Source: Rhizobium sp. CG5 (lineage in GTDB: Bacteria; Pseudomonadota; Alphaproteobacteria; Rhizobiales; Rhizobiaceae). From it: 64,000 nucleotides of DNA. The position numbers and the translations under genes were made by a program. The notes beneath the pieces were generated by a model. It searched no databases, had not been told where the DNA came from, and saw only the letters and a program-made list of their open reading frames with translations. Below, one piece after another: positions 33,826-41,961 of this stretch. The stretch is from positions 1 through 64,000 of the forward strand of contig NZ_JABAEF010000016.1 of NCBI RefSeq assembly GCF_023701945.1, given 5' to 3'. How positions within the stretch are numbered: position 1 is the stretch's first letter; each line of letters begins with the position of its first letter.

Positions 33826-35391
33826 ATGATGGACAGCGCTCCGAGCATTGAAGGCCGTAATCTCGGCATTTCTTTTCTGTCGACCCGCAGCGTCCGGGCT
33901 AGCCACCGGCAGGCGCCGATCGACGTGCTGTCCGTCACATCCGAGATCTATCCGCTGATCAAGACGGGCGGCCTTGCCGACGTCACGGGCGCCTTGCCCA
34001 AGGCGCTTCTTGGGCATGGCGTGAAGATCCGTACGCTTGTGCCAGGCTATAGCCGGCTGCGTCCGCTTCTGAAAAACCGGCTGCCGCTTCTCGTGTTCGA
34101 TGACCTGCTGGGAGAGCCTGCGGCCCTGCATGCGCTTGAAATCGACGGCCTCGACCTTTTCGTGCTGGACGCCCCGCAACTCTACGATCGGCCGGGCGGT
34201 CCTTATATCGACGGCCAAGGCCACGATCATGCCGATAACTGGAAGCGTTTTGCCGTCTTGTCCCTGGCCGGCGCGGAAATAGCTCAGGGCGCGTTGCCGG
34301 GCTGGAAGCCTGACGTCGTCCACACCCACGACTGGCAGACGGCACTGACCTCGGTCTACATGCGGGAAATGGGCTCGACGACCCCGGTTGTGCTGACCAT
34401 TCACAATCTGGCCTTTCAGGGCCAGTTCTCGTCCTCGCTGTTGCCGGCAATCGGCCTGCCGCCGCAAGCCTATGCCATGGATGGGCTCGAATATTATGGC
34501 GATATCAGCTTCCTGAAGGGCGGTCTGCTGACCGCCGACTATATCACGGCCGTCAGCCCCACCTATGCCCGCGAGATCTTGAGCGCCCGTTTCGGCATGG
34601 GTCTGGAGGGCGTGCTGAGCGAGCGCATGGATCGGCTGCGCGGCATCGTCAATGGTATCGACCAGGAGATCTGGGATCCGGCCAGCGATCCCTATCTGGT
34701 CGCGCCATTCGATCTGAAGACCTTGGGATGGAAAGGGCCGAACAAGCAGCATCTGCTGGAGCGTTTTGGCCTGGACACGGACGAGGGGCCGCTGTTTTCG
34801 GCGATCAGCCGGCTGACCTGGCAAAAGGGCATGGACATGCTGGCCGAGACCGCCGACGAGATCATGGCGGGCGGCGGCAAGCTGATCGTGCTCGGGCAGG
34901 GCGATCGCGATATCGAACAGGCGCTGCTGGATGTCGCCGGCCGTTTCCCCGGGCGCATGGCCGTCGAGATCGGCTACGACGAAGAGACCGCGCATATGAT
35001 CCACGGTGGCGCGGATGCCATCATCCAGCCGTCGCGTTTTGAGCCCTGTGGCCTGACCCAGCTTTACGCGCTACGCTACGGCTGCGTTCCGATCGTGTCG
35101 CGCACCGGCGGTCTGTCGGAGACCATCATCGACGCCAATGATGCGGCCATGTCGGCGCGTGCTGCGACCGGGTTTCAGTTTCATCCGGTCGCAGCACCCG
35201 CCTTGCGCGATGCGCTTCGCCGGGCACTCGATGCCTATCGTGTGCCGAAGGATTGGCGCCGGCTGCAATTGCAGGGCATGCGAGCCGACTATTCCTGGGA
35301 GCGCAGCGCCGCCCAGTATGCCGACATCTACAAAACGCTTCTGAAGCAAGCGCCGCATGCGCCCGAACAGCCGCGCAGCTCGGCCTTCTGA
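33826..35391 (+). CDS. glgA: Glycogen synthase GlgA (ADP-glucose type, GT5)
   Basis: A 521-residue enzyme that extends alpha-1,4-glucan from ADP-glucose. Visible: DVLSVTSEIYPLIKTGGLADV with the KTGGL donor motif (residues 46-50), VHTHDWQT, a central YITAVSPTYAREI, and the C-terminal PSRFEPCGLTQLYALRYGCV with the E-x7-E-like acidic residues and RTGGL. The N-terminus is about 30 residues longer than classical GlgA. ATG at 33826 is chosen because AAGGA lies 6 nt upstream; 33820 and 33829 are alternatives. No glgBCPX genes are here, so this is probably a stress-controlled paralogue supplying glucan for TreY/TreZ. Confidence 0.93.
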   Translation: MMDSAPSIEGRNLGISFLSTRSVRASHRQAPIDVLSVTSEIYPLIKTGGLADVTGALPKALLGHGVKIRTLVPGYSRLRPLLKNRLPLLVFDDLLGEPAALHALEIDGLDLFVLDAPQLYDRPGGPYIDGQGHDHADNWKRFAVLSLAGAEIAQGALPGWKPDVVHTHDWQTALTSVYMREMGSTTPVVLTIHNLAFQGQFSSSLLPAIGLPPQAYAMDGLEYYGDISFLKGGLLTADYITAVSPTYAREILSARFGMGLEGVLSERMDRLRGIVNGIDQEIWDPASDPYLVAPFDLKTLGWKGPNKQHLLERFGLDTDEGPLFSAISRLTWQKGMDMLAETADEIMAGGGKLIVLGQGDRDIEQALLDVAGRFPGRMAVEIGYDEETAHMIHGGADAIIQPSRFEPCGLTQLYALRYGCVPIVSRTGGLSETIIDANDAAMSARAATGFQFHPVAAPALRDALRRALDAYRVPKDWRRLQLQGMRADYSWERSAAQYADIYKTLLKQAPHAPEQPRSSAF

Positions 35392-35450
35392 GCTGAGGCG
35401 ACCGTGCCGCCAATGGCACCGAACGTCGCAAGAAAGAGGAGATGGAAACC

Positions 35451-35648
35451 ATGACCAAGTTTGTCGAATTCTGGAGGGGACTTTTTGGTCCCGCAAAATC
35501 AGACAGGCATGAGCCGCCGCTGGTAAGCCCTGTGCAGCAAGTCGTCCCGCCGGCCGAACCCGCCCTTCCGCTTGCCGACCGAGGCGGTCAGCGTCCGATC
35601 ATTCCGGCCTCCATCCACGGCATGGATATGTCGCGCGGCAAGCTTTAG
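35451..35648 (+). CDS. Small hypothetical protein
   Basis: A 65-residue Pro-rich protein (begins MTKFVEFWRGLFGPAKSDR) 59 nt after glgA on the same strand. ATG at 35451 has GAGGAG 9 nt upstream; an ATG at 35442 has the RBS too close. No domain recognised. It probably belongs to the glgA transcript. Confidence 0.5.
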   Translation: MTKFVEFWRGLFGPAKSDRHEPPLVSPVQQVVPPAEPALPLADRGGQRPIIPASIHGMDMSRGKL

Positions 35649-35818
35649 TGCGGCGGCGCCCATGTCGGACCTGCACGGAGATTTCCGCTCTTCTTTGATC
35701 CGTTTGGACAAATCCAACGTATTGTGCTTCTGAAAACCTACGGTCTCCGTTAAAAGGGGCCGAGTTCCTCAACGCAAGGCGCGCACTGCGCCGCTTGCGG
35801 AAAGGCGGAAGGTCGAGG

Positions 35819-35986
35819 ATGAGCGAAGACACCAAAAGCGGCAGCAATCGTACCCTTACCAAGGCGATCAGAGCGAAGCTGGATCCATTACTGAAGGATA
35901 TTGAAGCGGAGCCTGTCCCGCCCCGTCTGCTGGACCTGGCGCAGGACCTGCAGGCTGCCCTGGATCGTCGCAAGACGGAGGAGTGA
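35819..35986 (+). CDS. NepR-like anti-sigma factor (small)
   Basis: A 55-residue protein whose core (LTKAIRAKLDPLL, then EPVPPRLLDLAQDLQAAL) follows the NepR pattern: an amphipathic helix, a short linker, then E-P-V/I-P-x-R-F/L-L-D-L-L/A-x-x-L. NepR binds EcfG sigma factors and is displaced by phosphorylated PhyR. The gene stands alone, 170 nt after the small gene behind glgA, with GGAAGG 6 nt before the ATG at 35819. No phyR or ecfG is adjacent; the nearest EcfG-type gene is at 16834. The identity rests on this short motif, so a chance helical peptide cannot be excluded. Confidence 0.65.
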   Translation: MSEDTKSGSNRTLTKAIRAKLDPLLKDIEAEPVPPRLLDLAQDLQAALDRRKTEE

Positions 35987-36048
35987 CTTGCCTGATCTTC
36001 GGCGGCCTGTCGCACTGCCCCTGCTGACCGCCGGCCAGTCCCTGGGTT

Positions 36049-36960
36049 TCACGTCTGCCGGACGATTGTGCCGATCACGTTGACGAGAACACGCGAGGCG
36101 GTCAGCGCCGACAGGCCGTCAATATCCGAGTGCGGATAGAGTTCCACCAGATCGAAGCCGGCGATGCGGCCTCGTTTGCCGATGCCGGCGATCAGGTCGA
36201 TCACCTGCGTATAGGTCAGGCCGCCCGGCGTGCGCGCCGCCACGCCCGGCATGATACTGGGATCGAGAGCGTCACAGTCGAGCGTGACGACAACTGGAGC
36301 GCCTTGCGGAATATGCCGGAGAGCGGCGTCTACGCCCTGGGCATGGACCTCGCGGGCGGTCACCAGATGGCTGCCATAGTGCCGCGCCGCTTCGATTTCG
36401 ACAAAGCCGGCACTGCCGACGCTGCGCATCCCGACCTGCACCATGCCGGCGACATGCGGCATCTCGCTCGCCCGGCGCATCGGGCTCGAATACCCGCAGC
36501 GCTCGCCATGCACCTCGTCGCGCCAGTCGATATGGGCGTCGATCTGCAGGATCCACACCGGCCCATGATCGGCAAATCCGGCAAGGAAGGGAAAGGTCAC
36601 GGAGCAATCGCCGCCAAGTAGGATCGGTACGGCCGGCATTGCCAGCACAGCGCGCGTCTTCGCCTCGATCAATGCCCGGTTGACGGCATTGTCGTGCAGG
36701 GTCGTGGGGAGGTCGCCGACGTCGATGCAGGAGACCGGTTGCCCATCGAACAGCGGGCCGCCGAGATCGAAGTCCCAGTGCTCGACAAGCCCCGCATCCT
36801 CCTGGCTCGCAGCACGAATGGCGTCAGCGGCCAAGGCGTGGCTGCTGCTATCCTGACCGGGATAGGTGCTGCCGTGACCGGCCGCGTAGATGACCGCACG
36901 GGGCTTGCGCCCATCGGCAAGACGATCGGGAAGGCTCAAGAATCCAGGCAGGATGGTCAT
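36049..36960 (-). CDS. Ureohydrolase (arginase/agmatinase family) with an unusual metal ligand
   Basis: A 303-residue member of the arginase/agmatinase/guanidinobutyrase family, which splits urea from guanidino compounds using two Mn ions. Metal-binding blocks: LGGDCSVTFP (116-125), QIDAHIDWRDE (Asp141, His143, Asp145) and TLDCDALDPSIMPG (Asp228, Asp230). The first block normally reads GGDHS, where His is a metal ligand; here the codon is TGC, giving Cys119. The enzyme may have altered metal content or activity. ATG at 36960, six codons inside a longer frame. It diverges from the ABC transporter operon, so the substrate could be what the transporter imports. Confidence 0.82.
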   Translation of the reverse strand: MTILPGFLSLPDRLADGRKPRAVIYAAGHGSTYPGQDSSSHALAADAIRAASQEDAGLVEHWDFDLGGPLFDGQPVSCIDVGDLPTTLHDNAVNRALIEAKTRAVLAMPAVPILLGGDCSVTFPFLAGFADHGPVWILQIDAHIDWRDEVHGERCGYSSPMRRASEMPHVAGMVQVGMRSVGSAGFVEIEAARHYGSHLVTAREVHAQGVDAALRHIPQGAPVVVTLDCDALDPSIMPGVAARTPGGLTYTQVIDLIAGIGKRGRIAGFDLVELYPHSDIDGLSALTASRVLVNVIGTIVRQT

Positions 36961-37227
36961 ATGTTTTGCCCTGATCAACGTTTGGTGTGTGTGGCGATGA
37001 AAGTGCCGGGAACACAGGCTCTCGACATGGCATTGTTCTGGGAAGAGAATTACATTTCTTCGTGATGATAGCGACGAGATTGTCGTTCATCCATAACAAA
37101 CTCGATATGATTCAGGACGCTTTTTTTATTATACATTATCGCTTCCGGTGCCTAATCCAATAGAGTGGTATTTCTGCCGGCGTGAGGACGCATAACGCGA
37201 GGTGCCGGTTCACGGGAGGAGTTTTCG

Positions 37228-38400
37228 ATGAGACGGTTTATGACCGCCGCGATTGCGGCAATGCTACTCAGCAGCACAGCCTATGCCGACACCATCAAGG
37301 TCGGGGTTGTCGGTCCATTCTCAGGTCCTTTCTCGCTGCAGGGTAAGAATTTCAAGGCCGGCATTGACGCCTACATGGCGCTGAACGGTGCCACGGTCGG
37401 CGATGACACGGTCGAGATCATCTATCGCGACGTGCCGCAGGCTGATCCCGCGCAATCCAAGGCGCTGGCGCAGGAACTGGTGATCAAGGAGGGCGTGCAA
37501 TATCTCGCCGGCTTCTATTTCACCCCCGACGCCATGGCTGTCACGCCGCTTTTGAAGCAGGCGAATGTGCCGATGGTGGTGATGAATGCCGCAACCTCGG
37601 CCATCGTCACCAAGAGCCCGCTGGTGGTGCGCACGTCGTTTACCACCTGGCAGACCTCGACGCCGATCGCCAAAGTGGCGTTCGACAAGGGCATCAAGAA
37701 GGTGATCTCGGTGGTCAGCGACTACGGTCCGGGCGTCGACGCGGAAAATGCCTTCAAGGCCGGCTTCGAAGGGCTCGGCGGCTCGGTCGTCGAAGCGATC
37801 CGCATGCCGCTTGCCACCAATGATTTCAGCCCGATCATGCAGCGCATCAAGGATTCTGGCGCGCAAGGCGTGTTCGCCTTCCTGCCGTCCGGCCCGACCA
37901 CGCTCGGCTTCGTCAAGGCCTTTAGCGAAAACGACCTGAAATCCGGCGGCATCGAACTGTTTGCACCCGGCGACCTGACGCAGGAATCCGATCTGCCGGC
38001 GCTCGGCGAGACCGCACTCGGCATGCAGACCACCTTCCACTATGCCGTTTCGCACGATTCTCCGGAAAACAAGGTGTTCGTCGAGGCGGCCAGCAAGGCG
38101 ATCGGCAACCCGGCCGAACTGTCCTTCCCCTCGGTCGGCGCCTTCGACGGCATGCATGTGATCTACAAGATGATCGAAGCGACCGGCGGCGAGCAGGATG
38201 CGGCAAAGGCGGTCGAGGCGGTCAAGGGCCTGTCCTGGATCAGCCCGCGCGGTCCCGTCAGCATCGATCCGGAAAGCCGTCACATCACCCAGAACATCTA
38301 CCTGCGTGAAGTGGCCAAGACCGATGACGGCAAATACTACAACAAGGAAATCCAGACCTTCGAGAAGCAGGGCGATCCGGGCCTTGCAGCCGTAAAGTGA
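37228..38400 (+). CDS. ABC transporter substrate-binding protein (LivK type)
   Basis: A 390-residue periplasmic binding protein: signal peptide MRRFMTAAIAAMLLSSTAYA, then DTIKVGVVGPFSGPFSLQGK and two Rossmann-like lobes typical of branched-chain amino acid/amide receptors (VVMNAATSAI, VISVVSDYGPGVD). The family also contains urea, amide and aromatic-acid receptors, so the ligand is not given by sequence. GGGAGGAG lies 8 nt before the ATG. It is the first gene of a five-gene importer operon. Confidence 0.9.
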   Translation: MRRFMTAAIAAMLLSSTAYADTIKVGVVGPFSGPFSLQGKNFKAGIDAYMALNGATVGDDTVEIIYRDVPQADPAQSKALAQELVIKEGVQYLAGFYFTPDAMAVTPLLKQANVPMVVMNAATSAIVTKSPLVVRTSFTTWQTSTPIAKVAFDKGIKKVISVVSDYGPGVDAENAFKAGFEGLGGSVVEAIRMPLATNDFSPIMQRIKDSGAQGVFAFLPSGPTTLGFVKAFSENDLKSGGIELFAPGDLTQESDLPALGETALGMQTTFHYAVSHDSPENKVFVEAASKAIGNPAELSFPSVGAFDGMHVIYKMIEATGGEQDAAKAVEAVKGLSWISPRGPVSIDPESRHITQNIYLREVAKTDDGKYYNKEIQTFEKQGDPGLAAVK

Positions 38401-38498
38401 TCGGGCCTCGCTTTTGAGATCTGCGGTCCGGCGGGGCGATCTTCGCCGGACCGTTTTCAACGAAGGCTGGCCTTCGCTGCAAGACAGGACCTATAGAC

Positions 38499-39362
38499 AT
38501 GCAGACCATGTTCAGCATTGCCGTCGACGCGCTCGCCTATGGCATGGTGCTGTTCGTCATATCGATCGGCCTTTCGGTGACCATGGGGCTGATGCGCGTC
38601 GTCAACCTGGCGCACGGCGCCTTTGCCATGATCGGCGGCTATCTCGCATCCTATGCGGCGCAGAATTTCGGCATCGGCTATGCCGGCGCCGTTCTGGTCG
38701 CGGTCTTCGGAACGGTGCTGATCGCCATCCCGATCGAGCGTCTTCTCTATCGCCGGATCTACGGATCGCCGCAGCTGACGCAGGTGCTGATGACCATCGG
38801 CATCACCTTCTGCGTGATCGGCATTGCCAATTTCGTCTTCGGGCCGACGCTGAAGACCATTCCGCTTCCCGATCAATTGCGCGGCTCGGTCGATCTCGGC
38901 TTCCGCTCGATCGCCGCCCACCGCATCTTCGCGATCGTCTGCGGCCTCGTGGTCGCCGGGGGACTGTGGTTCCTGATCGAGCGCACGGCGTTTGGCGTCA
39001 AGCTGCGTGCCTCGGTCGACAATGCCGCCATGGCGGCCGCCCTCGGCGTGCGCACGGAAGTGGTCTATGCCGTCAGTTTTGCCGTGGCCGTCGGGCTTGC
39101 CGCCTTTGGCGGCGTGGTCGGCGCCGAGCTTCTGCCGGTCGAGCCCTATTATGCGCTGCGTTATATGGTCACCTTCCTGGTGGTGGTGTCGGTCGGTGGG
39201 GCAGGGTCCATTCCTGGCGCGCTCGCCGCCTGCCTGCTGCTCGGCGGCATCGACACGACAGGGCGTTATCTCGCGCCGGAATATGGCGAATTCTTCTTCT
39301 ATCTCGCCGTGATCGTCATCGTCACCCTGTTCCCGCGCGGTCTTGCCGGAAGGCTCAAGTGA
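38499..39362 (+). CDS. ABC transporter permease (LivH type)
   Basis: A 287-residue inner-membrane permease with about eight membrane segments and the LivH pattern (GLSVTMGLMRVVNLAHGAFAM, then GVRTEVVYAVSFAVAVGLAA, GGAGSIPGALAACLLLGG). It forms the translocation path with the LivM-type partner, whose start codon overlaps its stop. Confidence 0.9.
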   Translation: MQTMFSIAVDALAYGMVLFVISIGLSVTMGLMRVVNLAHGAFAMIGGYLASYAAQNFGIGYAGAVLVAVFGTVLIAIPIERLLYRRIYGSPQLTQVLMTIGITFCVIGIANFVFGPTLKTIPLPDQLRGSVDLGFRSIAAHRIFAIVCGLVVAGGLWFLIERTAFGVKLRASVDNAAMAAALGVRTEVVYAVSFAVAVGLAAFGGVVGAELLPVEPYYALRYMVTFLVVVSVGGAGSIPGALAACLLLGGIDTTGRYLAPEYGEFFFYLAVIVIVTLFPRGLAGRLK

Positions 39363-40372
39363 AAATGGCGGTTCTCATGAATGACAGCACTCCTTCCGGT
39401 GGCGCAACCCGCAAGAGCCCGTATTGGAACGGCCTTGCCGGCGTGGCGGCGATCATCGTGGTCGCCATCATCGGCTACTTCCTGTTTCCGAGCAACCTGG
39501 CGCTGCTGACGCGCATCATCGGTACGGCACTGCTGGTGCTGTCGATCGACCTGGTGACGGGCTATTGCGGCGTCGCGACGCTTGGCCATGCGGCCCTGTT
39601 CGGAGCAGGCGCCTACGGCGCCGGCATTGCGGCGGCGCATTTCGGCATTACCGAGCCGGTCACCATGACCTTGATCGGGGCTGCGGCCGGCGCGCTGGCC
39701 GGTCTCATCTCCGGCGCCATCATCCTGCGCGCCCATGGCCTGTCGCAGCTCGTCCTGTCGATCGCCGTCATTCATCTCTTCCACGAAGCGGCCAACAAGG
39801 CATCGGCCTGGACCGGCGGCAGCGATGGTCTGGCCGATATCATGCCCGATGCCCTGTTCGGTCTGTTCGAATTCGACCTCTGGGGCCGCACCGCCTATAT
39901 CTACGGCGTCGTGCTGCTGGTGGTGATCTTTGTCCTGCTGCGTCTTCTGGTGCGCTCGCCTTTCGGCATGCTCTGTCGCGGCATCAAGGAAGATCCGATC
40001 CGCGTGCACGCCATGGGCGCATCGGTGAACTCCACCCTTTTGAAAATGTATGTGATCTCCGGCATGGTGGCCGGCGTCGGCGGCGCGCTCAACGCCATCT
40101 CGACCCAGGTCGTCGGCCTCGACAGCCTGAGCTTCACGCTGTCGGCCGAAGCGCTGGTCATGCTGGTGCTCGGCGGCACGGGTTCGCTGTTCGGCGCGCT
40201 GATCGGCACGGTGTCGTTCATGTGGTTCGAGGATCTCGTCTCCGCCGCCAATCCGTTCCACTGGCTGACCATGGTCGGCGCGCTGCTGATTGCCGTGGTG
40301 CTGTTTGCGCCGCGCGGGCTTTATGGCTCGGCCGCCCTGCTGTTAAGCCGCCTGAAGGAGCGTCGCGGATGA
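39359..40372 (+). CDS. ABC transporter permease (LivM type)
   Basis: A permease of about 337 residues with the LivM hallmarks: VTGYCGVATLGHAALFGAGA, LVRSPFGMLCRGIKEDP (EAA-like loop), and GGTGSLFGALIGT. GTG at 39359 is preferred: GGAAGG lies 5 nt upstream and it overlaps the LivH stop (GTGA); ATG at 39365 and 39377 are alternatives. Its own stop overlaps the next ATPase gene (ATGA, 40369-40372). Confidence 0.88.
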   Translation: MKMAVLMNDSTPSGGATRKSPYWNGLAGVAAIIVVAIIGYFLFPSNLALLTRIIGTALLVLSIDLVTGYCGVATLGHAALFGAGAYGAGIAAAHFGITEPVTMTLIGAAAGALAGLISGAIILRAHGLSQLVLSIAVIHLFHEAANKASAWTGGSDGLADIMPDALFGLFEFDLWGRTAYIYGVVLLVVIFVLLRLLVRSPFGMLCRGIKEDPIRVHAMGASVNSTLLKMYVISGMVAGVGGALNAISTQVVGLDSLSFTLSAEALVMLVLGGTGSLFGALIGTVSFMWFEDLVSAANPFHWLTMVGALLIAVVLFAPRGLYGSAALLLSRLKERRG

Positions 40373-41133
40373 GCCCGATTTTCGAAGTCGACCAGCTGCG
40401 CCGCAATTTCGGCGGTCTCGTGGTGACCAACGACGTGTCGATCTCCATGGCCAAGGGCGACCGCATCGCGCTGATCGGCCCGAACGGCGCCGGCAAGACG
40501 ACCTTCGTCAATCTGGTGACCGGAAACCTGAAGCCGTCCTCGGGCAGCGTGCGGCTGGCCGGTGAGGATGTCACCGCGCTCAATGCCATGCAGCGGGTGC
40601 GGCGCGGTCTGGTGCGCTCCTTCCAGGTGACGCGGCTCTTCTACGACATGACGCCGGAAGAGCATGTGGCGCTCGCCATCCTGCAGCGGCAGGGCAAATC
40701 CGGCCGGATGCTGGGCAGCTATGCCCGCATGCCTGAGGTCATGGACGAGGTGAACGACATTCTCGAGACGCTGGGACTGACGGCGCTCGCCCAATCCAAG
40801 GTCAGCGAGATCGCCTATGGCCAGCAGCGGCTGCTGGAAATTGCCCTGGCGCTGGCCCTGAAGCCCAAGGTGCTGCTGCTCGACGAGCCGGCCGCCGGCG
40901 TGCCGCAGAGCGACACCGGCCGTATCGAGCAGGCGCTGGCCAAGCTGCCGTCCGATCTCGCCGTGCTGATGATCGAGCACGACATGGACCTTGTCTTCCG
41001 CTTCGCCAAACGCGTCGTGGTGCTGGCCGCCGGCACCGTCATCTTCGACGGGTCGCCGTCCGATGTCACCAAGGATGCCCGCGTGCGGGAAGCCTATCTG
41101 GGGAGCTATGCCAATGCCGGCAGCGTCGCTTGA
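40369..41133 (+). CDS. ABC transporter ATPase (LivG type)
   Basis: A 254-residue ATPase: Walker A GPNGAGKTT, Q-loop RSFQVTRLF, Walker B VLLLDEPAAGV, and H-loop IEHDMD. The signature motif reads VSEIAYGQQRLLEIA, where LSYGxQ is usual in this family. It pairs with the LivF-type ATPase, whose start lies 20 nt inside its 3' end. Confidence 0.9.
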   Translation: MSPIFEVDQLRRNFGGLVVTNDVSISMAKGDRIALIGPNGAGKTTFVNLVTGNLKPSSGSVRLAGEDVTALNAMQRVRRGLVRSFQVTRLFYDMTPEEHVALAILQRQGKSGRMLGSYARMPEVMDEVNDILETLGLTALAQSKVSEIAYGQQRLLEIALALALKPKVLLLDEPAAGVPQSDTGRIEQALAKLPSDLAVLMIEHDMDLVFRFAKRVVVLAAGTVIFDGSPSDVTKDARVREAYLGSYANAGSVA

Positions 41134-41830
41134 AATCCGCAACTTAAGCTCCGGCTATGGCCCGACACGGGTGATCGAGGACGTGTCCTTTTTGGCGCCC
41201 GCCGGGTCGCGACTGGCGGTGCTTGGCCGCAACGGCATGGGCAAGACCAGTCTGCTGGCGACGCTGGCCGGCCAGACCAAGCGCTATGGCGGCGAGATCC
41301 GGCTGGGCGACCGCGACATTGCCCCCCTGCCAAGTGCGGCCCGCGCCATTGCCGGGCTCGGCTATGTGCCGCAGACCCGCGATGTCTTTCCGACCCTGAC
41401 GGTGGAAGAGAACCTGTTCGTCGGGCTGAAGGGCCGGCCGAAGGAGGCGCTCAGCGAGGCCTACGCGATGTTTCCGCGGCTGGCCGAGCGGCGCCGCAAT
41501 CTCGGCTCGCAGCTGTCGGGCGGCGAACAGCAGATGCTGTCGACCGCGCGCACCATTCTCGGCCAGCCGACGGTGCTGTTGCTCGACGAGCCGCTCGAAG
41601 GCCTGGCGCCGGTTATCTGCGAGGAGTTGATGGCGGCCTTTTCGCGCCTGGCGCAGACCGGCGGCATGACCATCCTGCTGGTGGAGCAACGCATTCAGAG
41701 CGCGCTCGATTTCGCCGACCACGTCATCATCATGGAACGCGGCCGGGTGGCCTGGAACGGTACGCCGGCCGAGCTTTCGGCCGACAAGCAGACCGTCGAA
41801 GCTCTTTTGGGGGTCGGCGGCCTGCATTAG
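41114..41830 (+). CDS. ABC transporter ATPase (LivF type)
   Basis: A 238-residue ATPase: Walker A GRNGMGKTS, signature LSGGEQQML, Walker B VLLLDEPLEGLAP, and LVEQRIQSAL at the switch region. ATG at 41114 has GGGGAG 8 nt upstream, inside the end of the LivG-type gene. A GC-rich hairpin (CCGCGC/GCGCGG, 41857-41872) follows the gene and may mark the transcript end; there is no T-run. Confidence 0.9.
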   Translation: MPAASLEIRNLSSGYGPTRVIEDVSFLAPAGSRLAVLGRNGMGKTSLLATLAGQTKRYGGEIRLGDRDIAPLPSAARAIAGLGYVPQTRDVFPTLTVEENLFVGLKGRPKEALSEAYAMFPRLAERRRNLGSQLSGGEQQMLSTARTILGQPTVLLLDEPLEGLAPVICEELMAAFSRLAQTGGMTILLVEQRIQSALDFADHVIIMERGRVAWNGTPAELSADKQTVEALLGVGGLH

Positions 41831-41961
41831 ACATCCGGTCTGACCACCAAACGTCGCCGCGCTGCTGCGCGGACTGGCCTTTGCAGCCTTGCACGATTAA
41901 ACGATAGTCCGGATGAGATCCGGCGGCATTCGAGGCCGCTGTCCCGAATGCGAGGTCTGCC

